64,000 bases of DNA from assembly GCA_949752735.1 (NCBI GenBank), contig OX457042.1:57584156-57648155 (forward strand). The letters are read 5' to 3'. Under the pieces are notes generated by a model, which was not told the DNA's origin, made no database searches, and was given only the letters and a program-made list of their open reading frames with translations. The position numbers and the translations under genes were made by a program. This document shows, one piece after another, positions 33,343-36,766 of the stretch. How positions within the stretch are numbered: position 1 is the stretch's first letter; each line of letters starts with the position of its first letter. This stretch comes from Lumbricus terrestris. Lineage: Eukaryota > Annelida > Clitellata > Crassiclitellata > Lumbricidae.

Positions 33343-34016
33343 GTTATTATTGTGGGCAAAAAACCGGTATTATTATCTATCTGCATTTAAATGGAAATGA
33401 ATAGAAAATTGTTTGACTTACCCAAAGACAAGAAGCCTTTTCTACTGATAAGAATCTCGGGACATGTGGTAATCGTAGGAAAGCGCAGAGATCGGTTGTA
33501 AGCCACTCGATAGTCGACAATGGTTGGGTACGACTTATAATAGGATATGCGATCGTAAATTTGGTAAACCATGAAACCAACTCCGAACAGCAGAAGCATC
33601 GTCCACACGACCTTTCGAATAACTGATCCAATTTTGTGATTTGATGGTTTGACCAGGTAAGACAAACCGACAATGGTTGCCTCTTCTGCAAAGATCTTCA
33701 TCCTGCGTCTCATTCCCATCGCCGTGATCTTCAGGAAACTCACTTTCTCATTATCTGCGATGGTTACATTCATCCCCTCTCTCACCTGTTCCATGGCTTC
33801 CAGATCCCCTTCAATTGGATTCCTGTGACATCTGTCACTTACCGCATTCCTTTCGCGAATACCAGATTTTGGTCTTAGATTGATCTGCTGCCCTCTGTCT
33901 GCCAAAGACTCGACGTGATGATTGTCTTGATTTCTTGCACAACCTTCGTCGAATTCGGTTTCAGACATTTCGCCTTCCCTCATGTATTCGAGAGTGAATG
34001 GATGACTCATCTTCAA
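2432..34016 (-). CDS. DEG/ENaC-family sodium channel, copy A (whole gene, 7 exons)
   Basis: This is a trimeric, two-TM, amiloride-sensitive-type sodium channel subunit of the plasma membrane. Exons on the minus strand are 34016-33422, 23066-22909, 7396-7309, 6676-6597, 5237-5139, 4323-4194 and 2886-2432. Lengths 595+158+88+80+99+130+455 sum to 1605 nt, giving 534 codons plus stop with all phases compatible and every junction GT...AG. The protein has a cytosolic N-terminus (about 134 aa), TM1, the family motif FPTITTCPE, a Cys-rich ectodomain ([44 protein letters not shown]) and TM2 ([14 protein letters not shown]). Ligand and gating stimulus cannot be read from the sequence. The HG motif is VG and the filter is GGT. 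Introns 1 and 2 are 10.4 and 15.5 kb and full of mobile elements. Copy B is its tandem paralogue. Confidence 0.92.
2887..3730 (-). other. Copy A intron 6, left part
   Basis: This intron sequence is homologous to 50764-51590 in copy B. I see no additional exon and no repeat with clear ends. Confidence 0.6.
3739..4142. mobile_element. hAT-type MITE, copy 1 (404 bp)
   Basis: TIRs are TAGGGCTGCCAACC and its inverse, flanked by a perfect 8-bp duplication GCGCAAAT (3731-3738 and 4143-4150). An 8-bp TSD and a TAGGG-type TIR are the hAT signature. Copy B has a single CACAAATTA at this place (about 51601) and lacks the insert. Both ends carry repeats of the type CCGGGAC. There is no ORF. Confidence 0.88.
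4194..4323 (-). CDS. Copy A exon 6
   Basis: The acceptor is TTTGTAG before CTATCTATG and the donor is GGAAG|GTAGGC. The translation starts [11 protein letters not shown] and continues [10 protein letters not shown] and FCKC. This is the family pattern L-pPYG-C, then Cys-x3-Cys, then CxC, which makes disulfides of the palm/thumb. It begins in phase 0 and ends in phase 1. Confidence 0.92.
5139..5237 (-). CDS. Copy A exon 5
   Basis: The acceptor is CATTGTAG|GTAGTT and the donor is AGAAAC|GTAAGT. The 33 codons read [17 protein letters not shown] and [10 protein letters not shown]. This matches the family segment V-x-IH-x-P...P...GF-V-pG-xT. Phase is 0-0, and the size is identical in copy B (54074-54172). 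Confidence 0.93.
5641..6088. mobile_element. hAT-type MITE, copy 2 (448 bp)
   Basis: Same family as 3739-4142: TIR TAGGGCTGCCAAC and inverse, with a perfect 8-bp TSD AAGAAATC (5633-5640 and 6089-6096). The subterminal CCGGGAC-type repeats and internal sequence are shared with copy 1. It lies in intron 4 of channel copy A and is absent at the corresponding place in copy B. Confidence 0.88.
6316..6500. repeat. Fold-back core minisatellite, about five units
   Basis: Units of about 35 bp resemble CAATCCAGCTTCTATTT with AT-rich spacers. They are the same core found inside the fold-back elements listed below. The duplicate has a shorter version at 54290-54400. No outer repeat domains are obvious, so this may be a decayed element. 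Confidence 0.6.
6597..6676 (-). CDS. Copy A exon 4
   Basis: The acceptor is CCTGGAG|CC and the donor is TTCAAG|GTAGGC. The exon reads [10 protein letters not shown], then MSPAVGFK, matching the ectodomain strand GLRL-L-V...AGF-V. It joins exon 3 through the split Ala codon g|cc and ends in phase 0. An upstream AG in CTCAG was considered as acceptor but breaks the frame. Confidence 0.9.
7309..7396 (-). CDS. Copy A exon 3
   Basis: The acceptor is TATTTCAG-like before TGTACGTTC and the donor is CCAG|GTAATG. The translation is [11 protein letters not shown] ... [11 protein letters not shown]. This is the invariant family signature C-x-F-x-G-x2-C ... T-x2-G-x-C-x-x-FN at the finger/beta-ball. Phase is 0 at the start and 1 at the end. 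Confidence 0.94.
7731..8912 (-). mobile_element. Decayed Tc1/mariner-type element
   Basis: Inverted ends of about 60 bp, sharing AAAACCGCTGAATATTTTGT, enclose a minus-strand transposase remnant. At 8390-8230 the translation shows [18 protein letters not shown] and [19 protein letters not shown], the second and third acidic catalytic residues of the DDE/D triad. I count 37 residues between QD and NPLD. Stops and frame breaks on either side show it is dead. The exact ends and TA duplication are unclear. Confidence 0.8.
8040..8640 (-). pseudogene. mariner-like transposase fragment (DD37D-type spacing)
   Basis: This is the catalytic-core portion of the element above. QDGAPAH and SPDMNPLDY are diagnostic of IS630/Tc1/mariner transposases, which cut and paste DNA at TA sites. 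The N-terminal helix-turn-helix part is not recognisable, and several in-frame stops and frameshifts are present. Confidence 0.78.
8926..9599. mobile_element. Long inverted-repeat (fold-back-like) element, 674 bp
   Basis: The ends are CCGGTGTAGGG... and the inverse ...TTACACCGG. The arms share GATGATTGATGCAAAT-, CAAAACAAGAAGCGGG- and CCACGAAGT-type segments in opposite orientation, and one arm segment is repeated. There is no ORF. It abuts the mariner remnant on the left. Confidence 0.6.
9739..10150 (-). mobile_element. Helitron-like fragment H5
   Basis: In minus orientation it ends CCCGGGCAACGCCGGG-...-CTAG followed by T and could start TCAATACTCCG after A (10150). The interior is homologous to 49217-49600 within Helitron H4, including CAACCGGTTTCGGTTTGTCA. 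The 3' hairpin plus CTAG is clear. The 5' end is inferred. Confidence 0.55.
10145..10680. repeat. ACAT microsatellite with duplicated hairpin-motif flanks
   Basis: A nearly pure (ACAT)n run lies at about 10268-10503. On each side is a copy of a segment containing GTATTTTAAACGTCA and AAGATAATG, so the unit is tandemly repeated. Long MYVC/HTYI-type open frames here are consequences of the tetranucleotide and are not genes. The LTR retrotransposon inserted just right of it. Confidence 0.9.
10703..11179 (+). repeat. 5' LTR
   Basis: TGTAGCC...CTCAACA, 477 bp. A TATA box (TATATAAA, 10788-10795) and a polyadenylation signal AATAAA (11103-11108) mark the U3/R/U5 order. It is nearly identical to the 3' LTR. 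Confidence 0.93.
11182..11199 (+). promoter_or_regulatory. Putative primer-binding site
   Basis: TGGGGGCCCTCCG begins two bases after the 5' LTR, as expected for a tRNA-primed retroelement (TGG complements the CCA end). The priming tRNA is not identified. Confidence 0.5.
11484..15290 (+). CDS. Gag-protease polyprotein with long Val/Met-rich extension (1268 aa)
   Basis: Residues about 16-50 ([20 protein letters not shown]) resemble a SAP-type helix motif. About 60-165 is a charged coiled coil with repeats such as [10 protein letters not shown]. About 185-350 is a retrotransposon Gag/SCAN-like domain ([17 protein letters not shown] ... [10 protein letters not shown]). Residues 431-444 form a CCHC knuckle ([14 protein letters not shown]). 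Around residue 514 is [11 protein letters not shown], an aspartic-protease-like active site with a downstream VVIGND. After about residue 600 the protein becomes Val/Met/Trp/Cys-rich, with tandem DNA repeats at 14063-14207 and 15128-15366, and resembles no Pol domain. This tail may be acquired non-coding DNA that happens to stay open. Confidence 0.8.
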   Translation: MASTAEGTFLEWDEIVELSLDDLRQYCATLGEDVKGLTKPQLQKLARKALSPKQGSEEWKLRAQAKREAVELERLKFKEDRDFEWEVEKEKMRMAAEAEEKKMKMEAEERKMRMAADAETEKMRMAAEAEKMKMEAEETKRRFDIEEKRMNLEVERQKCDIEMRRIEFGGLAERPVQNKEDFRFGAAMKFVPKFDPSDIEHYFAAFEQAMALHKIPMEKWSSLLQPQLSGKAAKVFASLSMDDCVDYAIVKTALLTAYERIPEFYRKKFREMRKEPRETFANYAYRLQIPFQRWIEGTNSWDDLAKFKEVVQMEQFVQALPLEVHRWLLDKNPESVARAARMADEYAVLYKQGPSNYAGGFQRNFSERTNGFSSDDSEKKDVWERQGSGHKEGVRHDSKWGKRSPQRGTYGFKQPNRQYDDVNGFGEQVTCSYCRSPGHWKSQCMKLKRKEGPEIENWRGPRSVGLVQTMSAPVEEQSFQKPIETVDKMYAPFCVNGCVINDVNERKDGLFLRDSGALQSLVNAEWLDEHDFVQLNETRLLRGISGQIMERPLVKLSVDCALVKGDILCCMMNSLPSGVQVVIGNDVALGGDIVDVASTTRAKTRQYAEERSETMSAVCSEPTRVETPSLGHSAESVDRALMTGDLMGVSNDPAILEPGDLEALFAATESIDEDGTEIGVPSSEFIERQRDCLALGPLLTLADDSVTVATSVEMVDLVESGCVRQWAVQLTSCRMGVCSIVVSFPFRRKFNVETTVGLRAYDCALGVCLRMYRASLGCVTGMTEVFEFMVLDSSGFSFMSEFTGIRFVLAVSDLTSQCPFGVRLKTPSERVVVHCIGEVWMVVGVLKEQLSVMDGMMYDGVASSRMFNHVMIGGYDVASSRMFNDVMVHVCGVASSRMFHDVMLLDGGVVSWMLLDTKLLLDEVVHSWILVAYLRVCSHVVTWLTVNNIVLCAIVVASVGCIVNMVLVRVDVAVWLLCESVVVQMLQTLVKMLFWHLRCYRGDVQVVWTVVWCHMVVRCMVFAFGRVLVMRYGSMLHGCHVLSFVKSQTGVQVSLQCIVAVESRTADGACIRVKSWKRGRRQVVFMVLILLTWVVLALMDDSLGTDRDVAGRLGRSTGRSWIVAQWCLATVAAPCLQMDCESSPGRGRCSCWAMTWTFGVLESDRDVLLLPASSIIACLGDVTYVAEELLSCRGDALCLMAVLRLGYLNFQGSHTFCQYIVSKMEILAMNTSVSVLRAAVRHFPEKVVEASVRRNFCQYIVSKWKFLQ
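14063..14207 (+). repeat. Three tandem 48-49 bp repeats inside the ORF
   Basis: GTTGCATCTTCAAGGATGTT recurs at 14063, 14112 and 14160 with GTGATG-type spacers. The 48-49 bp spacing encodes repeats of VASSRMF in the Val/Met-rich tail of the polyprotein. Confidence 0.8.
15128..15366 (+). repeat. Two tandem 120-bp repeats at the ORF end
   Basis: CTTCTGTCAGTACATCGTCA begins at 15128 and 15248. The first copy has one extra A (AGTAAAATGG against AGTAAATGG), so the frame changes between copies and the ORF ends in the second. This argues that the tail is not under protein-level selection. Confidence 0.85.
15782..15795 (+). promoter_or_regulatory. Polypurine tract
   Basis: TGGGAGGGGGATA immediately precedes the 3' LTR, at the place of plus-strand priming. 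Confidence 0.65.
15796..16272 (+). repeat. 3' LTR
   Basis: 477 bp, TGTAGCC...CTCAACA. The four differences from the 5' LTR that I found lie near the GGCC[G/A]TTCATCC, TTTCG[C/T]TGTAAAT, AATAAAT[C/T]GATG and CAAA[G/T]TGGG positions. Confidence 0.93.
16277..16942. other. Intronic sequence with a SINE-core fragment
   Basis: No gene is seen. GGGAGCGCCTCTGAGTAG and GGAGCGCTATATAAATG near 16870-16915 match the 3' core of the tRNA-derived SINE at 35963-36170, here followed by (AATG)n/(ACAT)n. The rest is AT-rich and unassigned. Confidence 0.5.
16943..17026. repeat. 84-bp near-perfect palindrome
   Basis: Arms of about 40 bp (CATAGCCTAAAATTGTATTT... and its inverse) differ at one base around a 3-nt centre. 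Copy B has only one arm at the same place (about 56260-56295), so the second arm is a local inverted duplication in copy A. Confidence 0.88.
17030..17318. repeat. (GTAT)n microsatellite
   Basis: An almost uninterrupted GTAT run from about 17080, with GTGTATGTGT variants at its left. It is the left flank of the TIR element at 17319 and equals the copy B array at 56770-57345. Confidence 0.93.
19176..19257. repeat. Perfect 82-bp palindrome
   Basis: ATTTTGAGGGCGTTGTGC... is followed by its exact inverse around an AATATTAATATT centre. The copy B counterpart (about 57450-57490) has only one arm, which points to a recent inverted duplication. Confidence 0.88.
19282..19325. repeat. Perfect 44-bp palindrome
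   Basis: AAAAAGTTGTAAAAGATAAT and its inverse meet at TATTA. The copy B counterpart near 57428-57450 is single-armed. Confidence 0.85.
19408..19503. repeat. (ATGT)n microsatellite
   Basis: The right half of the array that the 17319-19407 element splits. It is followed by GTGCATGTTTGTGTGCATGTG, which also follows the copy B element at 60064, fixing the orientation of the flank. Confidence 0.92.
20253..20875. mobile_element. Fold-back element FB-a (GACAAAACGGCGC outer repeats)
   Basis: GG...CC ends are flanked by a perfect 9-bp duplication AGTTTCCTA (20244-20252 and 20876-20884). Each outer domain is an inverted array of 13-15 bp units near GACAAAACGGCGC. The core (about 20455-20710) is six or so units near GGAAGCTGGATTGAAGAAAA. 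There is no ORF. The architecture resembles sea-urchin TU and fly FB elements. Confidence 0.82.
21040..22116 (-). pseudogene. Unrecognised degenerate coding remnant
   Basis: Several frame-broken but protein-like stretches follow each other on the minus strand. At 22060-21840 there is [20 protein letters not shown], then [14 protein letters not shown]. At about 21590-21310 there is [15 protein letters not shown], then [20 protein letters not shown]. They lie inside the hAT-like element 19548-22547, so a decayed transposase is the natural guess, but I see no catalytic motif that proves it. Confidence 0.4.
22578..22735 (-). mobile_element. tRNA-derived SINE (minus)
   Basis: In minus orientation it has an A-box-like GTAGTGGGTATGATGG and a B-box-like GGTTCGACTCC (with a short insertion), then the SINE body CTTGAGCAAGCGCTTTACTC. 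The same SINE lies at 60158-60290 in copy B, so it predates the duplication. Confidence 0.7.
22909..23066 (-). CDS. Copy A exon 2
   Basis: The acceptor is GTGTCAG|GTCCTC and the donor is CTCGAA|GTATGC. It encodes [16 protein letters not shown], then [20 protein letters not shown], the ectodomain between TM1 and the CxFxG motif. It joins exon 1 through the Gly codon g|gt. It is two codons shorter than copy B exon 2. Confidence 0.9.
23221..23312. repeat. (ATCC)n microsatellite
   Basis: A run of about 17 ATCC units in intron 1 of copy A. Confidence 0.93.
23574..24050. mobile_element. Fold-back element FB-f (ATCTATCGTTTTAACGG outer repeats)
   Basis: GGTAATCTATCG...CGATAGATTACC ends are flanked by a perfect 8-bp duplication GGCGATAG (23566-23573 and 24051-24058). 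The outer repeats are ATCTATCGTTTTAACGG plus AATTATTCGCC. The core is about six units near GAAGTCGGATTGATGAAAT. This outer sequence is unlike FB-a, but the core is of the same type. Confidence 0.82.
24368..24985. repeat. Two copies of a 160-bp repeat with hairpin
   Basis: A segment with CTGGCGAAGGCGCCAG-type hairpin, GCATTTAGCACTG and GCGAATGCAGTATAAACATT occurs at about 24368-24560 and again at 24826-24985, separated by TG/CA-rich DNA. The function is unknown. Confidence 0.6.
24990..25177. repeat. (ACAT)n / (GCAT)n microsatellite
   Basis: ACAT units with an internal block of ATGC units (about 25030-25068). It is the left half of an array split by fold-back element FB-d. Confidence 0.93.
25178..26030. 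mobile_element. Composite fold-back element FB-d (AAAACCGCGCAC outer repeats)
   Basis: GG...CC ends lie within an ACAT array, with CATACATAC on both sides (uninformative as a TSD because it is the array). The outer domains are inverted arrays of AAAACCGCGCAC-like units. The core (25305-25770) is about 12 units of CATCCAGCTTCTATTTC type. At 25783-25847 it includes an AGACCAGTTGTC-type outer domain ending GACACC, the type of FB-e, so two types are combined. Confidence 0.8.
26031..26368. repeat. (ACAT)n microsatellite with CGTA and GCAT variants
   Basis: The right half of the array split by FB-d, with a (CGTA)n block at 26050-26080. It has no coding value. Confidence 0.93.
26800..26956. mobile_element. 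hAT MITE, 157 bp
   Basis: CAGTGGCGTAGGCA...TGGCTACGCCACTG, with 8-bp flanks GTTGTACA (26792-26799) and GTTGTGCA (26957-26964). The copy B sequence near 61290-61310 reads GCTGTACATAGAATAGAGG without the insert. It is typical of hAT MITEs. Confidence 0.85.
26975..27735 (+). mobile_element. tRNA-like SINE, interrupted
   Basis: ATGGATAACAGACTGGCATG and the 3' part CTGTCAACCGGATTGTTGAA match the intact SINE at 61708-61945. About 430 bp (27130-27570, containing CTCT-rich sequence) separate the halves. The A-box region is weak. The tail runs into an ATT array. Confidence 0.55.
27719..27955 (-). mobile_element. Severely truncated retroelement 3' end within an ATT array
   Basis: (ATT)n at 27719-27770, then about 90 bp resembling the 3' UTR of the next element (CCCGAGGTAT-ATGATCCCTC against CCCGAGGTATCTAGGATCCC), preceded by a T run (A tail on minus), then (ATT)n at 27867-27955. 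It is read as a third, 5'-truncated insertion into the same microsatellite. Confidence 0.65.
27956..30186 (-). mobile_element. RLE-type non-LTR retroelement E1 with RT deleted
   Basis: It is bounded by (ATT)n arrays on both sides. On minus it has a roughly 670-bp 5' region, one open reading frame (29511-28036), a 3' UTR and an A run into TAA repeats. Insertion into TAA repeats is known for Dong (R4 clade). The body matches the C-terminal half of E2, so the RT part is missing. Confidence 0.75.
28036..29511 (-). CDS. Zinc finger fused to RLE-like nuclease half, no RT (491 aa)
   Basis: Residues about 10-45 carry CSHC...HLHGPR...C, a putative nucleic-acid-binding finger also found at the start of E2. 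The frame then passes directly to sequence equal to the post-RT half of E2 ([12 protein letters not shown] ... [17 protein letters not shown]). The C-terminal part has [40 protein letters not shown] and LAWDAT. This is a zinc knuckle followed by an RH...PD...D pattern like the restriction-like endonuclease of R2-group elements. The YxDD polymerase core is absent, yet the frame is open across the junction. It could be a non-autonomous derivative or a lucky deletion. Confidence 0.7.
   Translation of the reverse strand: MPSERAGKSSGVCSHCLATRQLHLGDGTVHLHGPRNSPCPGSKLPPLNASQQTDGRDIRSAGLSVPSTSDAIVDDQALDAALEQQCGLLSDAIKNLQRLPSQSALILLRSSFGAPRISYLLRCSPCSDHSTLDRLDNIMRAGLESIVNVKLDSTQWLQATLPIRHGGLGVRMVGSLASSASMASAATTLALQSAILDLSSAASDSHLDAILMARRETLPSCVDPLPTKQATWDKPVIDADKSAVWGNSNTPIDRARLLAVSSPHSGDWLTVLPIPSCGLCLSNEAVRVAVGLRLGLNLCSPHQCGCGALVGPDGQHGLACKLAFGRSLRHHAINDIVWRALQRADVPSSKEPSGLSRIDGKRPDGATLIPWAAGKHLAWDATVVHTCAASYISHTANVAGSAAEQAAVRKSEKYVGLPSSHLFVPIALETLGPINSAGLSFIREVGQRLSVVSGEPREVTFLFQRLSICIQRYNAIAFRGTFTTAKEDHEA
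30187..30240. repeat. (ATT)n array between elements E1 and E2
   Basis: ATTATC/ATT units followed by a T run. It separates two head-to-tail minus-strand insertions. Confidence 0.9.
30309..32822 (-). CDS. Reverse transcriptase with RLE-like C-terminus (837 aa frame)
   Basis: It copies element RNA into DNA at a nicked target. RT landmarks are [38 protein letters not shown] (motif A), [14 protein letters not shown] (motif B) and [10 protein letters not shown] (motif C, about residue 350). The C-terminal region has CQCGDLV...HHGLVC (about 650), [19 protein letters not shown] (about 709) and AWDAT (about 727). This resembles the CCHC plus PD-D restriction-like endonuclease of R2/R4/NeSL-type elements. 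No APE endonuclease is seen. The natural start lies in the upstream frame (33274-32726), so this frame is the remainder of a frameshifted protein. Confidence 0.82.
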   Translation of the reverse strand: MASIVVVRFQLLAQPPRAGRRRNLANVVKNRIDRQEHLQHEELDESDLSAAGGTKTDRDLLLAAVNAKLEEGNLRAATRILCSRDHPVKATTESWTAMLERHPTDDRMTPLESLPNPTQTTPFQVTEIEVEKAIRSFPVGSAGGPDGLRPQHLLDLLNNRESSEELIQALTGFVNVMLRGECPVEVRRVMFGGTLIALSKNTGGLRPIVVGYVWRRLAAKCANMYAVNKLAAFFAPLQVGIATPGGCEAAVHAARSFVNNMPPGHVFVKLDFANAFNTLRRDVMLQSVHETIPELYAFIYQAYASESLLQFGTFEVLSQMGPQQGDPLGPLLFCLPLQPVLCSLISSFRVGYLDDLSLGGKPEDICHDLAIIANLESTLGIQLNREKCEILAMNELSEDGFVNFKQINRESMIFLGAPLFKGKALDDALLNQRDNLDKAVKDLLSLPVQGALMLLRSCFGAVKVSYLLRTAPCWGHPLLESLDDLMRIGLEAFINIKLNDIQWKQATLPIRDGGLGIRRVTMLASSAYLASAASTRDLGTAILGSEEWTDDLRDEILQSRITSHPSGDDAALSKQKVWDRPLIDIDKFDVWTSLNDPFNRARLGAVASPHAGDWMATMPLISCGLGLSNEAVRVAIGLRLGLNLNAPHQCQCGDLVDQGGHHGLVCKQSGGRASRHFALNDIIWRALQRADTPSTKEPPGLFRTDGKRPDGATLIPWSRGKYVAWDATSIHTCATSYIHVTSTTRGGAAEVAATRKNVKYANLPATHDFVPIAFETLGPINISGIEFLTELGRRLSVVTGNPLETQHLFQRLSICTQRFNAVAFRGTFTQLYCDEGR
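32726..33274 (-). pseudogene. E2 N-terminal zinc-finger frame (frameshifted)
   Basis: It starts MDRFCSQSQ and contains [12 protein letters not shown]...[10 protein letters not shown], equivalent to the finger of the 491-aa E1 protein. It continues colinear with the main ORF ([12 protein letters not shown]), then shifts frame near 32780-32790. It is read as the 5' part of one original ORF broken by a small indel. Confidence 0.7.
33291..33350. repeat. (ATT)n array at the 5' side of E2
   Basis: About 18 ATT units. With the arrays at 27719, 27867 and 30187 it suggests one original microsatellite hit repeatedly. Confidence 0.92.
33422..34016 (-). CDS. Copy A exon 1 (start, N-terminus, TM1)
   Basis: It starts MKMSHPF (a second Met two codons on is also possible). 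It has a cytosolic region, then [16 protein letters not shown]1 ([20 protein letters not shown]), a post-TM1 [10 protein letters not shown] and FPTITTCPE. The donor is TTTGG|GTAAG. In family members the position before the conserved Gly is His (HG); here it is Val. Confidence 0.94.
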
Positions 34017-34213
34017 TTGAATCTACAGAATATTAATTTGTATATTTATTTATTTCTCTATTTCTTCAGCGTCAAATTCCGATGAAGTGTCTGTGACGTA
34101 GAAGGGAGTTTTTCTGAGTAGTATCTTGAAGGGGCGCTATTGCAAATGCGAGAATTAAATAAAATAAAATAGTAAATAATTATATTAGGCCTAATATATG
34201 CTGGTATCCTTAA

Positions 34214-35354
34214 CCCTTTGCAGGTGAGGTGGGATGACACACCTCAAAGCTATTCTATGTTAAGCTTACGCTTAGTGAAAATCGTTGAACCAACTTTGAT
34301 CAGTTTTCTCTATTATAGTGAATACGAAATACGGACAGTTTACCACAGTTTCAGGTATTTTGAACGAACAGTTCTTTGTATTTTATTGGAATATTAATGC
34401 TAAATTGCAATTTTTCCTATAGCCTACATGTTGATTTGTATTTTTTTTCTTGTAACACACATGCGAATGTGCCTTGAGGACTAACACCGTGTGCATACCA
34501 TATAATCCTATTCAGGTTCCACGACAATAATATTGGTCTACAGACAACTCGTCTAACGGTTCAATGACAAGTGGTCCCCAGGCAATTCGTCTAATGACAA
34601 CTGGTCTACAGACGAATTGCATTGATGAAATAGAAGCTGGATTTTTGAAAAAAGGGTAAATGGTTCTCTAGCTTAAATGGAAGCTGGATTGATGATTTTC
34701 ATTCATGTTTCAATATGCATCCAGCCTCTACTTCTGATCTAAACTACCTTCTATTTCTCGTTCGTTATTTTCGTCAATTCAGCTTCCATTTCCCCTGTGA
34801 AACAACCTTCTTCCATTTCTCTTGCGTTTTTTCATCAATGCAACCTCCATTTCACCTTACAAACTTTCATCCAGCTTCCATTTCACAAGCGCTGGACCAG
34901 TTGTCTGTAGACAGGTTGTCGTCAGACGAATTGTCTGGAGACCACTTGTCGTCAGACGAGTTTTCTGTACATAGACCAGTTGTCGTGACACCATTGAGAA
35001 GGATGTCGAAAATGATGAACAAAACACTTGAAACATACAATGTAGGCTCTTCGTGCATTAAAAATGTTGCAAACGAGAACTCCAAATTGCCCGCGCAAAC
35101 TAGATATAGATCTATTGGTTGGAAATAAGTTCAACACTAAAGATTGAAAACAGCCATTTGCTCGCGATAACCGCCAGTTTAGCGGATAATTGGCCAAAAA
35201 AGAATGGTTTAAATCACACTAATATTAACGTCGTCTATTTGATATCGCGCTTTGCAAGCAAAAACAATTGTAGCCTAATTGGTGTACGACTGTAGCCTAC
35301 GTCATTCCCCACCTCACCACAAACGTTCTACTGCTTCTCCTCGCCTCCAAAGGA
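34214..35354. mobile_element. TTAA-type (piggyBac-like) element, 1.14 kb
   Basis: The ends CCCTTTGCAGGTGAGG and CCTCGCCTCCAAAGGA are flanked by TTAA (34210-34213 and 35355-35358). No transposase is seen. The same left end follows exon 1 of copy B at 63912, so this insertion predates the gene duplication. It carries fold-back element FB-e. Confidence 0.72.
34515..34992. mobile_element. Fold-back element FB-e (AGACAACTGGTC outer repeats)
   Basis: GGTTCCACGACAA...TTGTCGTGACACC ends enclose inverted arrays of units near AGACGAGTTGTC and AGACCAGTTGTC, with a core of CATCCAGCTTCCATTTC-type units in both orientations. I found no convincing target duplication, so it may be rearranged. Confidence 0.72.
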
Positions 35355-35358
35355 TTAA

Positions 35359-35962
35359 TTCTTTATTGATTTAGGCTTATTCTTTGCAGAATCTCTACCA
35401 ATTATAGCACAGCACAATTTGATGCAAGGCACCCGTTCTTTGTTTCTGAAAATAATATCAATACACCAAACGAAAGGTTCTATAGATAAAAGCAAAGTTA
35501 ACCTTAGTCAACAGAACAACTTGTTTCTTCAACCTAGGGCCTACACTTCAAAACTAGACCAAATGTACTTAGTGTTGACTCTAGCAAAAGCCTTTCTAAT
35601 TCAGACGATGCCGCACATTGATGTCACGAAACGTAGGCTAACCCCTACTCAAATCTCTATTATAAATTATTGCAACTGAGTCTCGCCGACTCTCGTCATT
35701 GCTCGCATCTGTCACTGTGCTATAATTATGCGATCTCATCTACGACTAGTCTTACCGATGACTGCATGCGATGCAGACCAAAACGCCACAGTATAACCTC
35801 CAAACTCGGTCAGGTCCTTCTATTATTCGTTAACAGAAAAGTGCCACAACAAAGGTATGAAAGCAACGGACGCAGTAGATAAACACAACTATGGCTCTCG
35901 TGAGCCAATCGCAAGTCAAGCGGATTGAATAGTCAACTGTCAGTCATAACCAGTTGGACAAG
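35359..35962. other. Intergenic, nothing recognised
   Basis: AT-rich, with short open frames only. No repeat ends, RNA gene or coding similarity were seen. Confidence 0.5.
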
Positions 35963-36260
35963 AGGGGCGCGGTGGAGTAGTGGTGGCGTCGTTGCCTTGA
36001 AGCCGGAAGGTTCGAGGTTCGAATCCACCACACCGCGTAAGGACCTTGGGCAAGTCCTTCACTCACAATTGCTCAGCGCTTCGGCGTGAAACTCCGATGC
36101 AGTGTCCGCTCTGTATTCGGGAGCGCCTCTGAGTAGGGAGAGCTTGAAGGGGCGCTATAACAAGTGCACATACATACATACATACATACATACATACATA
36201 CACACATACATACATACATACATACATACATACATACATACATACATACATACATACAAG
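35963..36260 (+). mobile_element. tRNA-derived SINE with ACAT tail
   Basis: The A box is TGGAGTAGTGG and the B box is GGTTCGAATCC, followed by a body (CTTGGGCAAGTCCTTCACTC, CCGATGCAGTGTCCG, TTGAAGGGGCGCTATA) and directly by (ACAT)n from 36170. The body recurs at 22578, 60158, 62650 and 63636. The tail shows how the ACAT arrays of this genome may be seeded. Confidence 0.85.
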
Positions 36261-36766
36261 AGGCAATTGACCTTCCACGTCGATGCTAATCATTTACACA
36301 CAGAACTTAAAAAGCATTATTCTAACGTCCGAGACACATTCAGTATTATTTCTGTACTGCGTAGATTTTTATCTGACCTCTTTTTTACGTAGGGTAAATG
36401 CCTACATTGACTGCAAGTTCAACAATTCTAGCAATTCAGAAGATTAGCCTAGGCGTACTATTTAGTATTCACTTTAACTCTACAAAGTTCTTACCAATAG
36501 GCATTTACATGTATGGTAAAGAAACTGTTATGGAGAAAAAATATTTAATGGGAAGGGGGTTGAATATGAACAGAGATTGAAGAATGCCTGTAACAGTGAC
36601 ATGGAAAGTGATTTTGCACGAATCTCAGAAGGAGGTCCATAATAAAGACTAGTAAGCCAGATGGTTGGATGCTTTCTATCCGTGGACATGGCCTAATATG
36701 CTGGAGAGGATCAGTTGGATTGAGCATAGAATTGAAATCTCTTATCAATAATAGTCAGGAAAATTG
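36261..36766. other. Intergenic, nothing recognised
   Basis: No gene or repeat with ends was seen. Confidence 0.45.

Noticed and set aside
35963..36060. Functional tRNA gene
   Set aside because: A and B boxes are present, but no cloverleaf acceptor pairing is seen and a SINE body and tail follow.
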